64,000 nt of DNA from Bryobacteraceae bacterium. GTDB taxonomy: Bacteria > Acidobacteriota > Terriglobia > Bryobacterales > Bryobacteraceae. The stretch's first letter is position 1. Every line of letters starts with the position of its first letter. The stretch lies in contig BPGE01000001.1 of assembly GCA_026002875.1 (NCBI GenBank), positions 1,674,001 through 1,738,000 on the forward strand. The letters are read 5' to 3'. A model generated the notes under the pieces. That model made no database searches. It worked only from the letters and a program-made list of their open reading frames with translations, and was not told the DNA's origin. The position numbers and the translations under genes were made by a program. This document shows, one piece after another, positions 1 through 9,598 of the stretch.

Positions 1-321
1 GGTCGCGTGCTGCTCTACTTCTTCGACCCCGAGTGCATGCACTGCTTCCAGGGCGCCAGAGAGCTCGGCTCCTACTCGTGGAAAGACGTGCGCGTCGTCG
101 TCGCCCCGACGGTCAACCCGCACTGGACGCTCGCGTTCCTCCGCGACACCGGCCTGCGCGCAGGCGTCACGTTCGAAGCCGCCCGGTTGCGCGAAACCTT
201 CCGCTTCGGCGATCCCCCGTACGGCGTGGCCGTCGAAAATGGCCGCGTCCTGGCCACGTTCACCTTCGCCGAGGGCGAGAATGTCGCGGACATCCTGAAA
301 AAAGCCGGCTGGATCGAGTAG
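1..321 (+). CDS. Thioredoxin-fold protein, 5' end outside window
   Basis: The reading frame is open from base 1, so the true start probably lies upstream; about 106 codons are visible. The visible part begins with a beta strand followed by a CxxC redox site (DPECMHC), as in the thioredoxin-like domain of membrane or periplasmic disulfide proteins. The rest is short and ends with FTFAEGENVADILKKAGW, which suits the last strand and helix of such a domain. It could be the C-terminal domain of a DoxX/MauE-type membrane protein or a free thioredoxin-like protein. The first GTG (base 7) leaves too little ahead of the CxxC for a complete thioredoxin fold. Confidence 0.6.
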   Translation, partial: GRVLLYFFDPECMHCFQGARELGSYSWKDVRVVVAPTVNPHWTLAFLRDTGLRAGVTFEAARLRETFRFGDPPYGVAVENGRVLATFTFAEGENVADILKKAGWIE

Positions 322-330
322 CCCCCGCCT

Positions 331-804
331 TCAGTCCGGAAGCTGCATCCCGCGCCGCCTCGCGTATTCGCGCCCCAGCTCCTGCAGCGTCTCCGGGCTC
401 ATCCACTCCCGCACCAGCCCGAACAGCACCCGCTCTTCCACGGCGAAATGCTCCCGCACGAGCTCCATCAGCCGTCCGAGCATCGCCCGCGCCCGCGCCG
501 TCTGGCGCTGTTTCCGGAGCTCTTCCAGCAGCGCCCGCATCTCCTGATGCTCGCCGTACATCGCCTCCAGCGTCCCCCGCACCGCCGCCGGCGCCTCTTC
601 CAGCCGCCCGAACAGAAGCTGATCCTCTTCCACGGCGTGCGCCTGCAGCACGGCTTCCAGAGCCGCGGCGCACTCCTGCAGCCCGCACAGGCTCATCCTC
701 GCCATCCGCCGCTCCTGATGCCGGATCAGCGCCAGGATGCAGCCGTGCTCGCCCAACAGCAGATCGATCAGATCCGCGCCTGTCTGCGCCGTGGTCCTGT
801 TCAT
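331..804 (-). CDS. Hemerythrin HHE-domain protein
   Basis: 157-residue soluble four-helix protein of the hemerythrin cation-binding family, which holds a diiron site used for oxygen or NO sensing/storage or iron handling. The expected ligands are visible in order: EH at 19-20, H56 with E60 (HAVEED), H86 (GEHQEM) and H119 with E123 (EHFAVEE). The start chosen is the ATG at 804 (MNRTTAQTGADL), because the helical domain begins there; the open frame upstream encodes low-complexity sequence. It stands alone, convergent with the preceding thioredoxin-fold gene, and nothing nearby fixes its partner. Confidence 0.85.
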   Translation of the reverse strand: MNRTTAQTGADLIDLLLGEHGCILALIRHQERRMARMSLCGLQECAAALEAVLQAHAVEEDQLLFGRLEEAPAAVRGTLEAMYGEHQEMRALLEELRKQRQTARARAMLGRLMELVREHFAVEERVLFGLVREWMSPETLQELGREYARRRGMQLPD

Positions 805-906
805 GCCCCGCTGACGAATTCCATTTTGCCAGATTCCGGTCTGATTCACCAGGAATCTTTCGCCCGTCCGCCCCGGCCGTTTTGATAGCATGGCGGATGC
901 GCAGCC

Positions 907-1971
907 ATGACGAGCGTGTTCCGGGCGGTCGGGATGGCCGCAGCAGCCGTTCTTTTCTTCGAGGCCGCTGCCGCCGGCTTCCAGCGCAAAAAGAAGCAGG
1001 AAGAGGAAATCACGCAGACTCTCGAACTGCCCCCCGATCCTCCTGCCGCCGTCGCCGCCGACCCCTCCCGGCTCGCCTTCCTCCACGCCCCTCTCTCCGC
1101 GCAGGGCCTGCTCTCCCGCCAGACGCGCGATGCCCTCCGCCTGCTGCTCCAGAACGCCCGCGGCGCCCGCTTCGTGCGCATCCGCGCCTGGGTCGCCGGC
1201 ACCGGCGACCTGCGCCGCGTGCAGACGATCGTCGCCGAGACGTTCGCCGAAAAGAAACAGCCCCTGCCCGTCCTGACCGTGGCGCAGGTCGGCGCCCTCC
1301 CGCTCGAGGGCGCCCAGGTGCAGCTGGAAGCGGTCATCGAACAGCGCAAGCCCGCCGGCGCGGGCATCGTCTTCGCAGCTGCCGAAAGCCCGTCCCCGCA
1401 GGAAACCCTCGGCCGGATCCAGCGCGCCTTCCAGCAGGCGGAAGCCCTCCCCGGCGCGCCCGTCTCGCTGGTCTGCGGCGTGACCTCCGCGGATCTGCTC
1501 GAACCCTTGCGCGCCGCCGCCTATTCCGCCTTCCCCCGCGCCGCGTTCGTCAGTTTCCAGCAGCAGCGGATTCCCGGACCGCCGCTCGCCGCCTGCCAGG
1601 CTGCCGCATCCATTTCGAAGCCCGTGGCGGATGGCGTCCGCAGGCTCGACGCCGGAGTCGCCATCAGCGCGCCCCGGATCATTCTCTCCGGCGCCCAGCT
1701 CGCCTTCCGCTATGAAGAAAGCGACGCCCGCCTGGCCTATCAGCGCCTCGGCCGCACGCTGCAGCAGGCTGGCGCATCGCTGAAAAGCGCCCTGATCCTC
1801 AACGTCTACCCGCTCTCCGCCCAGCTGGCGGAGCTGGCGGCCAGAGTTCGCTCCGAGTTTGTCAATGCCGCGCAGCCGCCCGCGGGACTCGTCGTGCCGC
1901 TCGAAGGGCTTCCGTCCATGGACGGCGCCTTCGCCCTCGAGGCCGTCGCCCTGCCCGCGCCCGGCGCCTGA
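907..1971 (+). CDS. Secreted protein with two divergent RidA-like domains
   Basis: 354 residues with an N-terminal hydrophobic segment (MAAAAVLFFEAAAA) typical of a signal peptide. Two segments resemble the RidA/YjgF (Rid/YER057c/UK114) fold: roughly residues 80-145, ending VAQVGALPLEGAQVQLEAVI, and roughly 280-350, ending with a PSMDGAFALEAVAL strand. Known RidA proteins are cytosolic enamine/imine deaminases that trimerise. A secreted tandem version is unusual, and the arginine that binds the imino acid carboxylate is not clearly conserved, so I do not assign enzymatic activity. It is followed 42 bp later by a PfkB sugar kinase on the same strand. Confidence 0.65.
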   Translation: MTSVFRAVGMAAAAVLFFEAAAAGFQRKKKQEEEITQTLELPPDPPAAVAADPSRLAFLHAPLSAQGLLSRQTRDALRLLLQNARGARFVRIRAWVAGTGDLRRVQTIVAETFAEKKQPLPVLTVAQVGALPLEGAQVQLEAVIEQRKPAGAGIVFAAAESPSPQETLGRIQRAFQQAEALPGAPVSLVCGVTSADLLEPLRAAAYSAFPRAAFVSFQQQRIPGPPLAACQAAASISKPVADGVRRLDAGVAISAPRIILSGAQLAFRYEESDARLAYQRLGRTLQQAGASLKSALILNVYPLSAQLAELAARVRSEFVNAAQPPAGLVVPLEGLPSMDGAFALEAVALPAPGA

Positions 1972-2013
1972 CGCGGCCGGTTCTTCATTTCAGAGAAAGC
2001 GAGGTCATCGTCC

Positions 2014-3048
2014 ATGTCCCAGGCCCCTGTAGTCACCTTCGGTGAAATCATGCTCCGGCTCGCGCCTCCCGGTTTCGAGCGGCTCCTCATGTCGCCTTCG
2101 CTCGTCGCCACCTTCGGCGGCGGCGAGGCCAACGTCGCCGTCTCGGTCGCCAACTTCGGCCATCCGGCGCGCTACGTCACCGTCCTGCCCGACAACCCCA
2201 TCACCGACGCTTTCATTTACCAGATGCGCGGCTTCGGCATCGACACGTCATTCATCCGCCGCGCCCCCGGACGCTTCGGCATCTACTTCGTCGAACCCGG
2301 CGCCAACCAGCGGCCTTCCAAAGTCGTCTACGACCGCGCCCACTCCTCCATCGCCCAGGCCAAACCCGGCGATCTGGACTGGAAAGCCATCTTCGCCGGC
2401 GCCGGCTGGTTCCACATCACCGGCATTACGCCCGCCCTCTCGCAGTCGGCGGCGGATCTCGCTCTGGAAGCCGTCAGGACAGCCCGCGACATGGGCGTGC
2501 CCGTCTCCTGCGATCTCAACTACCGCAAGAACCTCTGGAAATACGGCAAGTCCGCGCAGGAAGTGATGACCGAAATCGTCCGCTACGTCGATTACGCCAT
2601 CGCCAACGAGGAAGACTGCCAGAAATCGCTCGGCATCCAGATCGACGTCGACGTCCACTCCGGCAAGCTCGATCAGGAACAGTACAAAAGCCTGGCTGAA
2701 AAAGTCCTCGCCGCTTACCCCAATCTCAGGCTCATCGCCATCACCCTGCGCGAAAGCTTCTCCGCCTCCCACAACGGCTGGTCCGCCTGCCTCCACGACC
2801 GCAAAGAATTTCTGGTCAGCCGCCGATACGACATCACCCACATCGTCGACCGCGTCGGCGGCGGCGACGCCTTCGCCGGAGGGCTCATCTACGGCATCCT
2901 CAATCTGCCGTCCCTGCGCGACGCGCTCGAGTTCGCCGTCGCCGCTTCCTGTCTGAAGCACTCCGTCCCCGGCGACTTCAATCGCTTCACCCGTGCTGAA
3001 GTCGAGGCGCTGCTGAAAGAGGGCGGCAGCGGGCGCGTCCAGCGCTGA
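2014..3048 (+). CDS. kdgK: 2-keto-3-deoxygluconate kinase (PfkB family)
   Basis: 344-residue cytosolic PfkB/ribokinase-family kinase, most like 2-dehydro-3-deoxygluconokinase, which phosphorylates KDG in Entner-Doudoroff or uronate catabolism. The N-terminus ([15 protein letters not shown]) carries the family's first strand and substrate loop, followed by the [16 protein letters not shown] glycine-rich motif. The C-terminal signature [12 protein letters not shown] holds the catalytic Asp and anion hole. Residues 205-235 form an insertion ([20 protein letters not shown]) common in KDG kinases of this type. The upstream sequence GAGAAAGCGAGG provides a ribosome binding site for the ATG. Confidence 0.85.
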   Translation: MSQAPVVTFGEIMLRLAPPGFERLLMSPSLVATFGGGEANVAVSVANFGHPARYVTVLPDNPITDAFIYQMRGFGIDTSFIRRAPGRFGIYFVEPGANQRPSKVVYDRAHSSIAQAKPGDLDWKAIFAGAGWFHITGITPALSQSAADLALEAVRTARDMGVPVSCDLNYRKNLWKYGKSAQEVMTEIVRYVDYAIANEEDCQKSLGIQIDVDVHSGKLDQEQYKSLAEKVLAAYPNLRLIAITLRESFSASHNGWSACLHDRKEFLVSRRYDITHIVDRVGGGDAFAGGLIYGILNLPSLRDALEFAVAASCLKHSVPGDFNRFTRAEVEALLKEGGSGRVQR

Positions 3049-3246
3049 CGGAGCCGGAAAAGGCGGCGCCGGGTCCGCATCCGCGCCGCCCCTCCTCTCG
3101 AGTCCGCACCCCTCTCCGCGCTGATCCGCGCCTGCGCAGCCGAAGGCGGCGGTCGGGGCGCCCCGCGCGTCCGCGGGACGTTGCCGAAATCCAAAGTGCT
3201 ACAATCAAGGCCGGTTCGCTCTGCGTCGGATCTTTCTGTCGCCATC

Positions 3247-4908
3247 ATGCAGAAACCGGGCGGATTGCTGCGTTTCGGCCAGTTCGCGGGCGTCTTTCTG
3301 GGCCTGTTTCTGCTCGGAATTGCGATTCTCGCCGCCTCCGGCGCCTGGCACAGCGCGCTGACCGGCTACCCGGACGAGGCCGCCCACTACGTCACCGGCC
3401 TCATGGTTCACCAATTCGCGGCCGGCGGCGATTGGCGCCATCCTGTCTCTTTCGCGGAAAACTACTACCTCCACTACCCCAAAGTCGCCATCGGCCACTG
3501 GCCTCCGTTTTTCTACGCCGTGATGGCGGCGTGGATGCTGCTGGCCGGCACGTCGAGCCAGTCCGTCCTGCTTCTCCAGCCCGCCCTGATGGCCCTGACG
3601 GGAGCTTTGCTTTTCTCCGCGCTGAGAAACCGCACGGGTCCTCTCTGGGCCGCTCTCGCCGCGGTCTGCCTGCTCCTGCTGCCCGCCTGCCAGCAGTCCT
3701 CCACGCAGATCATGTCAGAACCCCTGCTGGCCCTGCTCACGCTTCTGTCGGCTCTGGCCGTCCTGCGCTATCTGGAGACCGGCTCGGCCTCCAGCCTCGC
3801 CTGGTACAGCCTGTCGTGCTTCCTCGCCATCATGACCAAGGGCAGCGGCCTCGCGCTTGTGGGGCTGCCGGTTGCCGCCGCAGTTTTCTGTCTCCGGTTT
3901 GAAAGGCTGCGCGGGTGGCGAATCCACGTTGCCGCCGGGGCGCCCCTTCTGGCGGCGGTTCCGTGGTTCGCTTTCACCTGGCGGATGGCGAGCAACGGCA
4001 TGGATACAGGCGGGCCGGTTCCCGCCCTGATGCTCCGGCGGGCTGCCGAGGCCGCCTATCTCTTCTTTCCGCTCCTCAGTCCGGCTCTGGGCCTGCTTGT
4101 GCTCGCCGGAATCGGCTTCCTCGCGGTTGCGGCTTTCAGGAGAGGCCAGCGGCAGGATCTGCTTGCCGGCGTTGCGGCTGCCGTTTCGTTCCTCACGTTC
4201 GCCTTTCACTCGGTCTCGCCCACAAGCATGGAGCCGCGGCGCCTCATGATGGCCATCCCGTGCCTTCTGGCCCTCGCCTCGATGGCTGGATTCTGGATCG
4301 AAACCCGCCTCGGCGCTCGCTGGCCGCGCCTGCCCCGCTGGCTCGCGTCCGGGCTGGTTGCCGCCCTGTTCCTGATCACGTTCCCCGGCATCCTCGAAAA
4401 GCCCGGCCGCGCCCTGCGGCAGTTCTATCTGTCTGAAGTCAGCCCGCGGCTCAAGCCCGGCATGGCCGTCCTCGTCGCCGGCGAAGTGGCCGAAAACGTC
4501 ATCATCGCCGAAACCGCACAGCGGAGTCCGCGGCCCGACCTCTTCCTCGTGCGCGCCTCCAAGCTCGTCTCCGATTCCGACTGGTCGGGTCTCGACTACC
4601 GGCTGCGTCTGGCCACGAAGGAGGACGTGGCCCGTGCGCTGGATGAGGTGCCCGTCAATCTTGTGGTCATCGAAACTGGCGGCGCCAGAGTCAGGTCGTA
4701 CAAGCCGGGTCACGATGTCCGGCTCGTCGCCGCGGCCCTCCGCCTACCCGGCAGCCCCTGGGTTCTCGCTGCCGCCGGGAGGGCCGACGCCGGCGCCGCC
4801 GGTCCCTCCGCCCTGCAGGTCTATCGGCGGGAGCCGCCCCTGTCCAACCCCGTCAGACTCCGTGTCAGCCTGCACCGCAGCCTCGGCCGGGAGCTTGTCC
4901 GGGAATAG
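3247..4908 (+). CDS. Membrane GT-C glycosyltransferase (GT39/ArnT-like)
   Basis: 553-residue polytopic inner-membrane protein with about ten hydrophobic segments followed by a soluble C-terminal region. Early on it has the GT-C acidic motif in the first periplasmic loop (TGYPDEAAHYV), as in PMT/ArnT-type lipid-linked sugar transferases that move a sugar from a polyprenyl-phosphate donor to protein, lipid or glycan. The ATG at 3247 is preferred; a TTG at 3181 would add 22 residues unlike a membrane-protein N-terminus. It lies convergent to the dsbD-like gene with a 27-bp gap. The acceptor is unknown. Confidence 0.7.
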   Translation: MQKPGGLLRFGQFAGVFLGLFLLGIAILAASGAWHSALTGYPDEAAHYVTGLMVHQFAAGGDWRHPVSFAENYYLHYPKVAIGHWPPFFYAVMAAWMLLAGTSSQSVLLLQPALMALTGALLFSALRNRTGPLWAALAAVCLLLLPACQQSSTQIMSEPLLALLTLLSALAVLRYLETGSASSLAWYSLSCFLAIMTKGSGLALVGLPVAAAVFCLRFERLRGWRIHVAAGAPLLAAVPWFAFTWRMASNGMDTGGPVPALMLRRAAEAAYLFFPLLSPALGLLVLAGIGFLAVAAFRRGQRQDLLAGVAAAVSFLTFAFHSVSPTSMEPRRLMMAIPCLLALASMAGFWIETRLGARWPRLPRWLASGLVAALFLITFPGILEKPGRALRQFYLSEVSPRLKPGMAVLVAGEVAENVIIAETAQRSPRPDLFLVRASKLVSDSDWSGLDYRLRLATKEDVARALDEVPVNLVVIETGGARVRSYKPGHDVRLVAAALRLPGSPWVLAAAGRADAGAAGPSALQVYRREPPLSNPVRLRVSLHRSLGRELVRE

Positions 4909-4935
4909 CCGTCCCGCGCCGCTCCGCCCGCCGGA

Positions 4936-6831
4936 TCAGGCCGCCCCGCGCCGCAGAAACTCGAGAAACTCCGCCGCGTTCCGCGTCAGCCCGGGAAACG
5001 TCGCGATGACCTTTTCGTCCGCGTCGAACACCGCGTAAAACGGAATCGCCACCGTCTGGAACAGCTGTTCCTGCCGCCGCTGGTTGGCCTCGCTCGCCGC
5101 GTCCGTGCCATCGGTGTACAGCTCGATCAGCACGAACCGCCCCAGCGCCTCGGCGATCTCCGGACGCGGAAACATGTTCGCCTTCATCCAGTGGCAGTTC
5201 GTGCACGCATACCCGGTGAAAGCCACGAAAATCCGCTTGTTCTCCGCGCGCGCCCGCTCCACGGCCGCCTGCCAGTCGTTCTTCAGCCACCTGACGGAAC
5301 CCGCGCCTCCAGACGCCTGGAACGCCGCTCCCTCCGAGGGCGGCGGAATGTAGGCTTCCAGCTCTCCCAGCCGCGCCCCGAACATCCCGGGCAGCAGGCT
5401 CAGCGCGAAGCCGAGAAACAGCGTCCCCGCCAGAACGCGTCCCGGCTTCAGCTCCTCGTCCCGCCGGATGCCCTCCATTGGCAGCAGCCCGAGCAGGTAA
5501 AGCCCCGGCAGCGCGAACAGCACGACCCACAACGCCAGGAACCGCTCCCTTGTCAGCAGCCCCCACTGCAGCACCTGATCCACGTTCGACAGGTACTTCA
5601 GCATCGCCGCCAGGATCACGAATCCCAGCACGATCTTCAGCCGCGACATCCAGCCGCCGCTCCGCGGCAGCTTCTTCAGATACGACGGGAACAGCGCCAG
5701 CAGGAAAAACGGCGACGACAGCGCCGTGGAAAACGCCAGCATCCCCAGCGCCGGCTGCATCCGGTCCCCCGTCACGCTGGCCGCCAAAAGCGTCCCCATG
5801 AACGGTCCCACGCACGCGAACGCCGCCAGCGTGAACGTCAGCCCCATCAGCAGCGTCCCGATCAGCCCGCCCCGCGACGACGCCATGTTCAGCTTCGTCA
5901 GCAGCGATGCCGGAATCGTCAGCTCGAACGCCCCCAGCAGGCTCAGCCCGAACACGAAAAACACGAGCGAGATGAACCCGTTCACCCACGGGTTCGATCC
6001 CAGCTGCACCACCGCGAACGGTCCCAGCGCCGCGCTCAGCCCCAGCCCGATGCCCGTGAACAGCACGATGATGCCCAGGCAGAACACCACCGCCTGCTTC
6101 AGCACCTGCGCCCGCGACGAGCCCGCCTGGTTCAGGAAAAACGTCATCGTGATCGGGATCATCGGGAACACGCAGGGCGTGAAAATCGCCGCCAGCCCGA
6201 ACCCGAACGCGATCAGCAGGAATCCGCCCAGCGGCTGCGCCGCCTCGGGCTTGCGCTCCGGAGCCGCCGGCTGCGCCGCCGCTGAAGCCCCGTCCGTCTC
6301 CGGCTCGAACGGCTTCAGTCCGTCGAGCCTCGCCGCGGGCGGCGCCGGCGCCTTCGGGTCGATCACGATCTGCGCGCTCGCCGTCACGCGCCGCGGCGGC
6401 AGGCACTCCTTGTCATTGCAGAGCTGATAGCGCATCCGCGCCGTCAGCTCCTGCGGACCCGCCGGCGCGTCCGGCTTCAGCCGCACCAGGAACTGAAAAA
6501 CAGTTCCTTTCTCATATGTTTCGGCTTCAATTCCGAAGTTGGGGTCGAACTTCCGCTTCGCCGGTTCGTAGTAAATCCGCCACGACTCGACCGCCGGGTT
6601 GTCCTCCAGAACAATCGTCGTGATGATCGGTCCGCCCTTCGGCGTCGTCATCGAGTACATGTGCCACGGCTCGTCGAGCTTCAGCTCCAGCGCCGCGGCG
6701 AACTCCGCCCCGGGCGCCACGCGCTCCACGGAAGGAATCAGCCGCCAGTGCGCCGGATGAGGACGCTGCGCCTGCGCCGCCAGCGATCCCAGCCCCGCCA
6801 GGGCGAACAGAAGCAGGCTAGCTTGCCGCAA
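4936..6831 (-). CDS. dsbD: Thiol:disulfide interchange protein DsbD
   Basis: About 631 residues with the full three-domain DsbD layout, which carries electrons from cytosolic thioredoxin to periplasmic thiol proteins. After a signal peptide come the alpha domain with its cysteine pair (CNDKEC, about residues 138-143), the eight-helix beta domain with FTPCVFPM (C220) and FACVGP (C340), and a C-terminal thioredoxin-like gamma domain with ACTNC (C543, C546). I prefer the TTG at 6831, which places the signal peptide at the N-terminus and overlaps the plsX stop by 14 bp with a GGAG motif upstream; a farther start at 6954 would add 41 basic, poorly structured residues. It is the last gene of the rpmF-plsX-dsbD run. 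Confidence 0.9.
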   Translation of the reverse strand: MRQASLLLFALAGLGSLAAQAQRPHPAHWRLIPSVERVAPGAEFAAALELKLDEPWHMYSMTTPKGGPIITTIVLEDNPAVESWRIYYEPAKRKFDPNFGIEAETYEKGTVFQFLVRLKPDAPAGPQELTARMRYQLCNDKECLPPRRVTASAQIVIDPKAPAPPAARLDGLKPFEPETDGASAAAQPAAPERKPEAAQPLGGFLLIAFGFGLAAIFTPCVFPMIPITMTFFLNQAGSSRAQVLKQAVVFCLGIIVLFTGIGLGLSAALGPFAVVQLGSNPWVNGFISLVFFVFGLSLLGAFELTIPASLLTKLNMASSRGGLIGTLLMGLTFTLAAFACVGPFMGTLLAASVTGDRMQPALGMLAFSTALSSPFFLLALFPSYLKKLPRSGGWMSRLKIVLGFVILAAMLKYLSNVDQVLQWGLLTRERFLALWVVLFALPGLYLLGLLPMEGIRRDEELKPGRVLAGTLFLGFALSLLPGMFGARLGELEAYIPPPSEGAAFQASGGAGSVRWLKNDWQAAVERARAENKRIFVAFTGYACTNCHWMKANMFPRPEIAEALGRFVLIELYTDGTDAASEANQRRQEQLFQTVAIPFYAVFDADEKVIATFPGLTRNAAEFLEFLRRGAA

Positions 6832-7846
6832 GCTGCCCGTTCTCCGCCTGCCATCGCGCGATTTCGCTCTCGATCCGCGCGTTGACCCGCTCGGAGGCTG
6901 ACTCTGTGGCCACGCGGATGGCGTTCCGGATGGCGTTGTCGTTCGATCTCCCATGGCAGATGATCACCACCCCTTTGACGCCGAGCAGCGGCGCGCCGCC
7001 GTACTCGGAGTAGTCCATGCGCTTGCGGAAGTCCTTCAGCGCCTGCCGGCTCAGCACGTAACCAATCTTCGAGGCGACGGTGGATTCAAACGATTCTTTC
7101 AACAAATGTTTGATGATCTCCACCAGCCCCTCGCTCACTTTCAGGGCGACGTTGCCCACGAAGCCGTCGCAGACGATGACATCCGCATGGCCCGTGTACA
7201 GGTCCCGCCCCTCCACGTTGCCGATGAAATTCAGAGGCAGCGCGCGGATCAGCGCCGAGGCGGCTTTGGTCAGTTCGTTGCCCTTGTGCTCTTCTTCGCC
7301 GATCGACAGCACCCCCACCCGCGGCGATTCGGTATGAAAAACCAGCCGCGAATAGACGTCGCCCATGACGGCGAACTGCGACAGCATCTTGGGCGTCGAA
7401 TCGACGTTCGCGCCGACGTCGATCATCACGGCGGGCTTTCCCTGAATCGTGGGGAATGGATTGGCCAGCGCCGGACGGTCGACGCCCGGAATCATCCCGA
7501 GCACGGTCTTCGCAATCGCCATCACCGCGCCCGTGTTGCCCGCGCTCACCAGCCCGTCGGCATGGCCATCCCGCACAAGGCGCGCCGCCACGCGGATGCT
7601 CGAGTCGCGCTTCGTCCGCAGCACCTTGGCAGGGTTGTCCTCCATCGTCACCACTTCGCTGGCGTGCACGATCTCGATCGGCAGCTTCTTCCAGCCATCG
7701 TGGCGGTCGAGCTCCGCCCGCAGAACGTCCTCTTTGCCGACAAGAATGACGTTGACGTCCTGGGTGCGGGCGGCGGCGACGGATCCCTGGACCTCGGGGA
7801 TGGGGGCGTGATCGCCCCCCATGGCGTCCACGGCGATGGTCAGCAT
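6818..7846 (-). CDS. plsX: Phosphate acyltransferase PlsX
   Basis: 342 residues. PlsX makes acyl-phosphate from acyl-ACP at the membrane face, the first step of phosphatidic acid synthesis in the PlsX/PlsY pathway. The family start [12 protein letters not shown] is present, along with [23 protein letters not shown] and [14 protein letters not shown] in the expected order. The gene follows rpmF by 39 bp, the usual bacterial arrangement, and its end overlaps the dsbD start, so the three are probably one transcript from the promoter near 8135-8164. Confidence 0.96.
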   Translation of the reverse strand: MLTIAVDAMGGDHAPIPEVQGSVAAARTQDVNVILVGKEDVLRAELDRHDGWKKLPIEIVHASEVVTMEDNPAKVLRTKRDSSIRVAARLVRDGHADGLVSAGNTGAVMAIAKTVLGMIPGVDRPALANPFPTIQGKPAVMIDVGANVDSTPKMLSQFAVMGDVYSRLVFHTESPRVGVLSIGEEEHKGNELTKAASALIRALPLNFIGNVEGRDLYTGHADVIVCDGFVGNVALKVSEGLVEIIKHLLKESFESTVASKIGYVLSRQALKDFRKRMDYSEYGGAPLLGVKGVVIICHGRSNDNAIRNAIRVATESASERVNARIESEIARWQAENGQLAAS

Positions 7847-7885
7847 GCGCTCGTGCGGCGGACCGGTTCCGCCGGGTTCGGGGCG

Positions 7886-8068
7886 TTACTCCTGGACGAC
7901 TTCGATGACCTCGCGCGTCTTGTACCACCCGCAATGCGGGCAGGCGCGGTGAGGCAGCTTCATTTCATGGCACTTCGGGCACTCGCTCAGCCCGGCGCGC
8001 TGCAGGTGATCGTGAGCCCGGCGCGTGGACGTACGACGCTTCGAGTGACGGCGTTTCGGATTCGGCAT
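7886..8068 (-). CDS. rpmF: 50S ribosomal protein L32
   Basis: 60-residue ribosomal protein with the canonical N-terminus MPNPKRRHSKRRTSTRRAH and a zinc ribbon of two CxxC pairs (CPKC, residues 30-33, and CPHC, 43-46). It belongs to the large subunit. Being the zinc-binding (C+) form it may also serve as a zinc store. First gene of the rpmF-plsX-dsbD unit, with a good promoter directly upstream. Confidence 0.97.
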   Translation of the reverse strand: MPNPKRRHSKRRTSTRRAHDHLQRAGLSECPKCHEMKLPHRACPHCGWYKTREVIEVVQE

Positions 8069-8134
8069 GGAACTCTTCCTGGATGAATTCCCTTCCGGCC
8101 CTCAGCCAGAAGAGGATGACAGGCAAGCTTTTTC

Positions 8135-8164
8135 ATTATAATACGGACCGCGCGCCCATGTCAT
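8135..8164 (-). promoter_or_regulatory. Sigma-70-type promoter for rpmF-plsX-dsbD
   Basis: Reading the minus strand, ATGACA (8164-8159) is followed after 18 bp by a perfect TATAAT (8140-8135). The -10 ends 66 bp before the rpmF ATG. The surrounding sequence is very GC-rich, so the AT-rich -10 stands out. Confidence 0.7.
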
Positions 8165-8354
8165 CTCCGCTGACTCCAGAGGCTGCGCCCGGGCCCCGCG
8201 GCTCAGGCGGGCTGAAGGCTCGCTCCGGTGTTCGCGTTGCCGCCTTTGCCCGCCCCGCCACGCCCTACAGGGATTCCGGTATCCGCCTACTGCCCTTCGG
8301 GGATTACCCTTCGAGGCCCCGTCCCGGACACTGGGTAATGGAAGGAGCACTGCC

Positions 8355-9590
8355 ATGGCCGACTTTCTGCAATCCGGATCCATCACCACCATCCATGCAT
8401 TGAAGCCGGACCACTGGCAGCGGCTCGACGCCGATCTGCTCCGCTGGGGGCGCCGCAAGCCCCTCGGGCTCGTTCTGCCCGCCCTCTACTCCGAATTCGA
8501 AAACCCGGCCATCTACCAGATCCTTGCCGAACTCGAGAAGGTCAACTGGATCGAGCGCATCGTGCTGGTTCTCTCGCAGGCGGACGAGGAACAATATGAT
8601 CATGTTTGCCGCCTCTTCTCCCGGTTTGGCCAGCGCGCCACCGTCCTCTGGCGGGAAAGCGAGCCGGTGCAGGCGATGCTCGCCGAAGTCAACGAGGCAG
8701 GTTTCCCGGCAGACATGCCCGGCAAGGGGCGCGCCTGCTGGATGGGCGTCGGCTATCTCCTCTCGCGCGGCGATGTGGAAGTCATCGCCTTCCAGGACTG
8801 CGACATCAAGACCTACCACCGGCAGATGCTGGCCCGCCTCGTGGCCCCGCTGATGGCCCCCGGACTCGAATTCGAATTCTCGAAAGCCTACTACGCCCGC
8901 TTCAGCCACAAGCTGAACGGAAGGCTCACGCGGCTGATGGTCGGCCCGCTCCTGGCGGCGTTGAAGCGGTGCGGCGTGGCCAGCCGGTTCCTGGACTACC
9001 TCGGCTGGTTCCGCTACCCGCTTTCGGGGGAAATCGCGATGACCGGGCGTCTGGCGCGCACCATGCATGTCGCGCCCGATTGGGGCCTGGAAGTCTCCAC
9101 TCTGGCCGAGGTCTACCGCCAGGTGCCCGCCGCCCGCGTCTGCCAGGTGGACGTCGCCGACTGTTACGACCACAAGCACCAGGTCGTCTCCGCCGCCGAT
9201 CCCTCCCGCGGGCTTCACCGCATGGCGCGCGAGGTCGCCCAGGCGATCTTCCGCGGCGCCGCCGCCGACGGCTGCGTGCTGCCGCAGGAACTCCTGACCG
9301 TCACGCTTCCGCTCGCCTACCGCGCCGAGGCCCTCGACGCCGTGGTCCGCTACCACGCCGATGCGATGCTCAACGGCCTCGACTACGACCTGCGCGCCGA
9401 GACCGGCTCCGTTGAAGTGTTCGCCCGCGGCGTGGAAGAGGCGGCCGCCGAGTTCCTCTCGCAGCCTGCCGGCAGGCCGCCGCTGCCCAGCTGGCTCGAG
9501 GTCGAAGCCGCTCTGCCCGCGGTCTTCGAGCACTTCGACGCCGTGGCGAGGATGGACGAGGAGTGGACTCAGCAGCAGGCCACGGCCTGA
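8355..9590 (+). CDS. Glucosyl-3-phosphoglycerate synthase-like glycosyltransferase (GT81)
   Basis: 411-residue cytosolic GT-A glycosyltransferase. It matches the GpgS layout: strand LGLVLPALYSEFENP, the pyrophosphate/acceptor region KGRACWMG, the metal-binding DCDI motif after EVIAFQ, a long acceptor loop, and YPLSGEIAMTGRLAR, which corresponds to the PLAGE motif. GpgS joins a nucleotide-sugar glucose to 3-phosphoglycerate, giving the precursor of the compatible solute glucosylglycerate. The neighbour on the other strand, with its stop 9 bp away, is an MPGP-like HAD phosphatase, the expected second enzyme. A mannosyl donor cannot be excluded from sequence alone. Confidence 0.75.
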   Translation: MADFLQSGSITTIHALKPDHWQRLDADLLRWGRRKPLGLVLPALYSEFENPAIYQILAELEKVNWIERIVLVLSQADEEQYDHVCRLFSRFGQRATVLWRESEPVQAMLAEVNEAGFPADMPGKGRACWMGVGYLLSRGDVEVIAFQDCDIKTYHRQMLARLVAPLMAPGLEFEFSKAYYARFSHKLNGRLTRLMVGPLLAALKRCGVASRFLDYLGWFRYPLSGEIAMTGRLARTMHVAPDWGLEVSTLAEVYRQVPAARVCQVDVADCYDHKHQVVSAADPSRGLHRMAREVAQAIFRGAAADGCVLPQELLTVTLPLAYRAEALDAVVRYHADAMLNGLDYDLRAETGSVEVFARGVEEAAAEFLSQPAGRPPLPSWLEVEAALPAVFEHFDAVARMDEEWTQQQATA

Positions 9591-9598
9591 CGCCCGCC

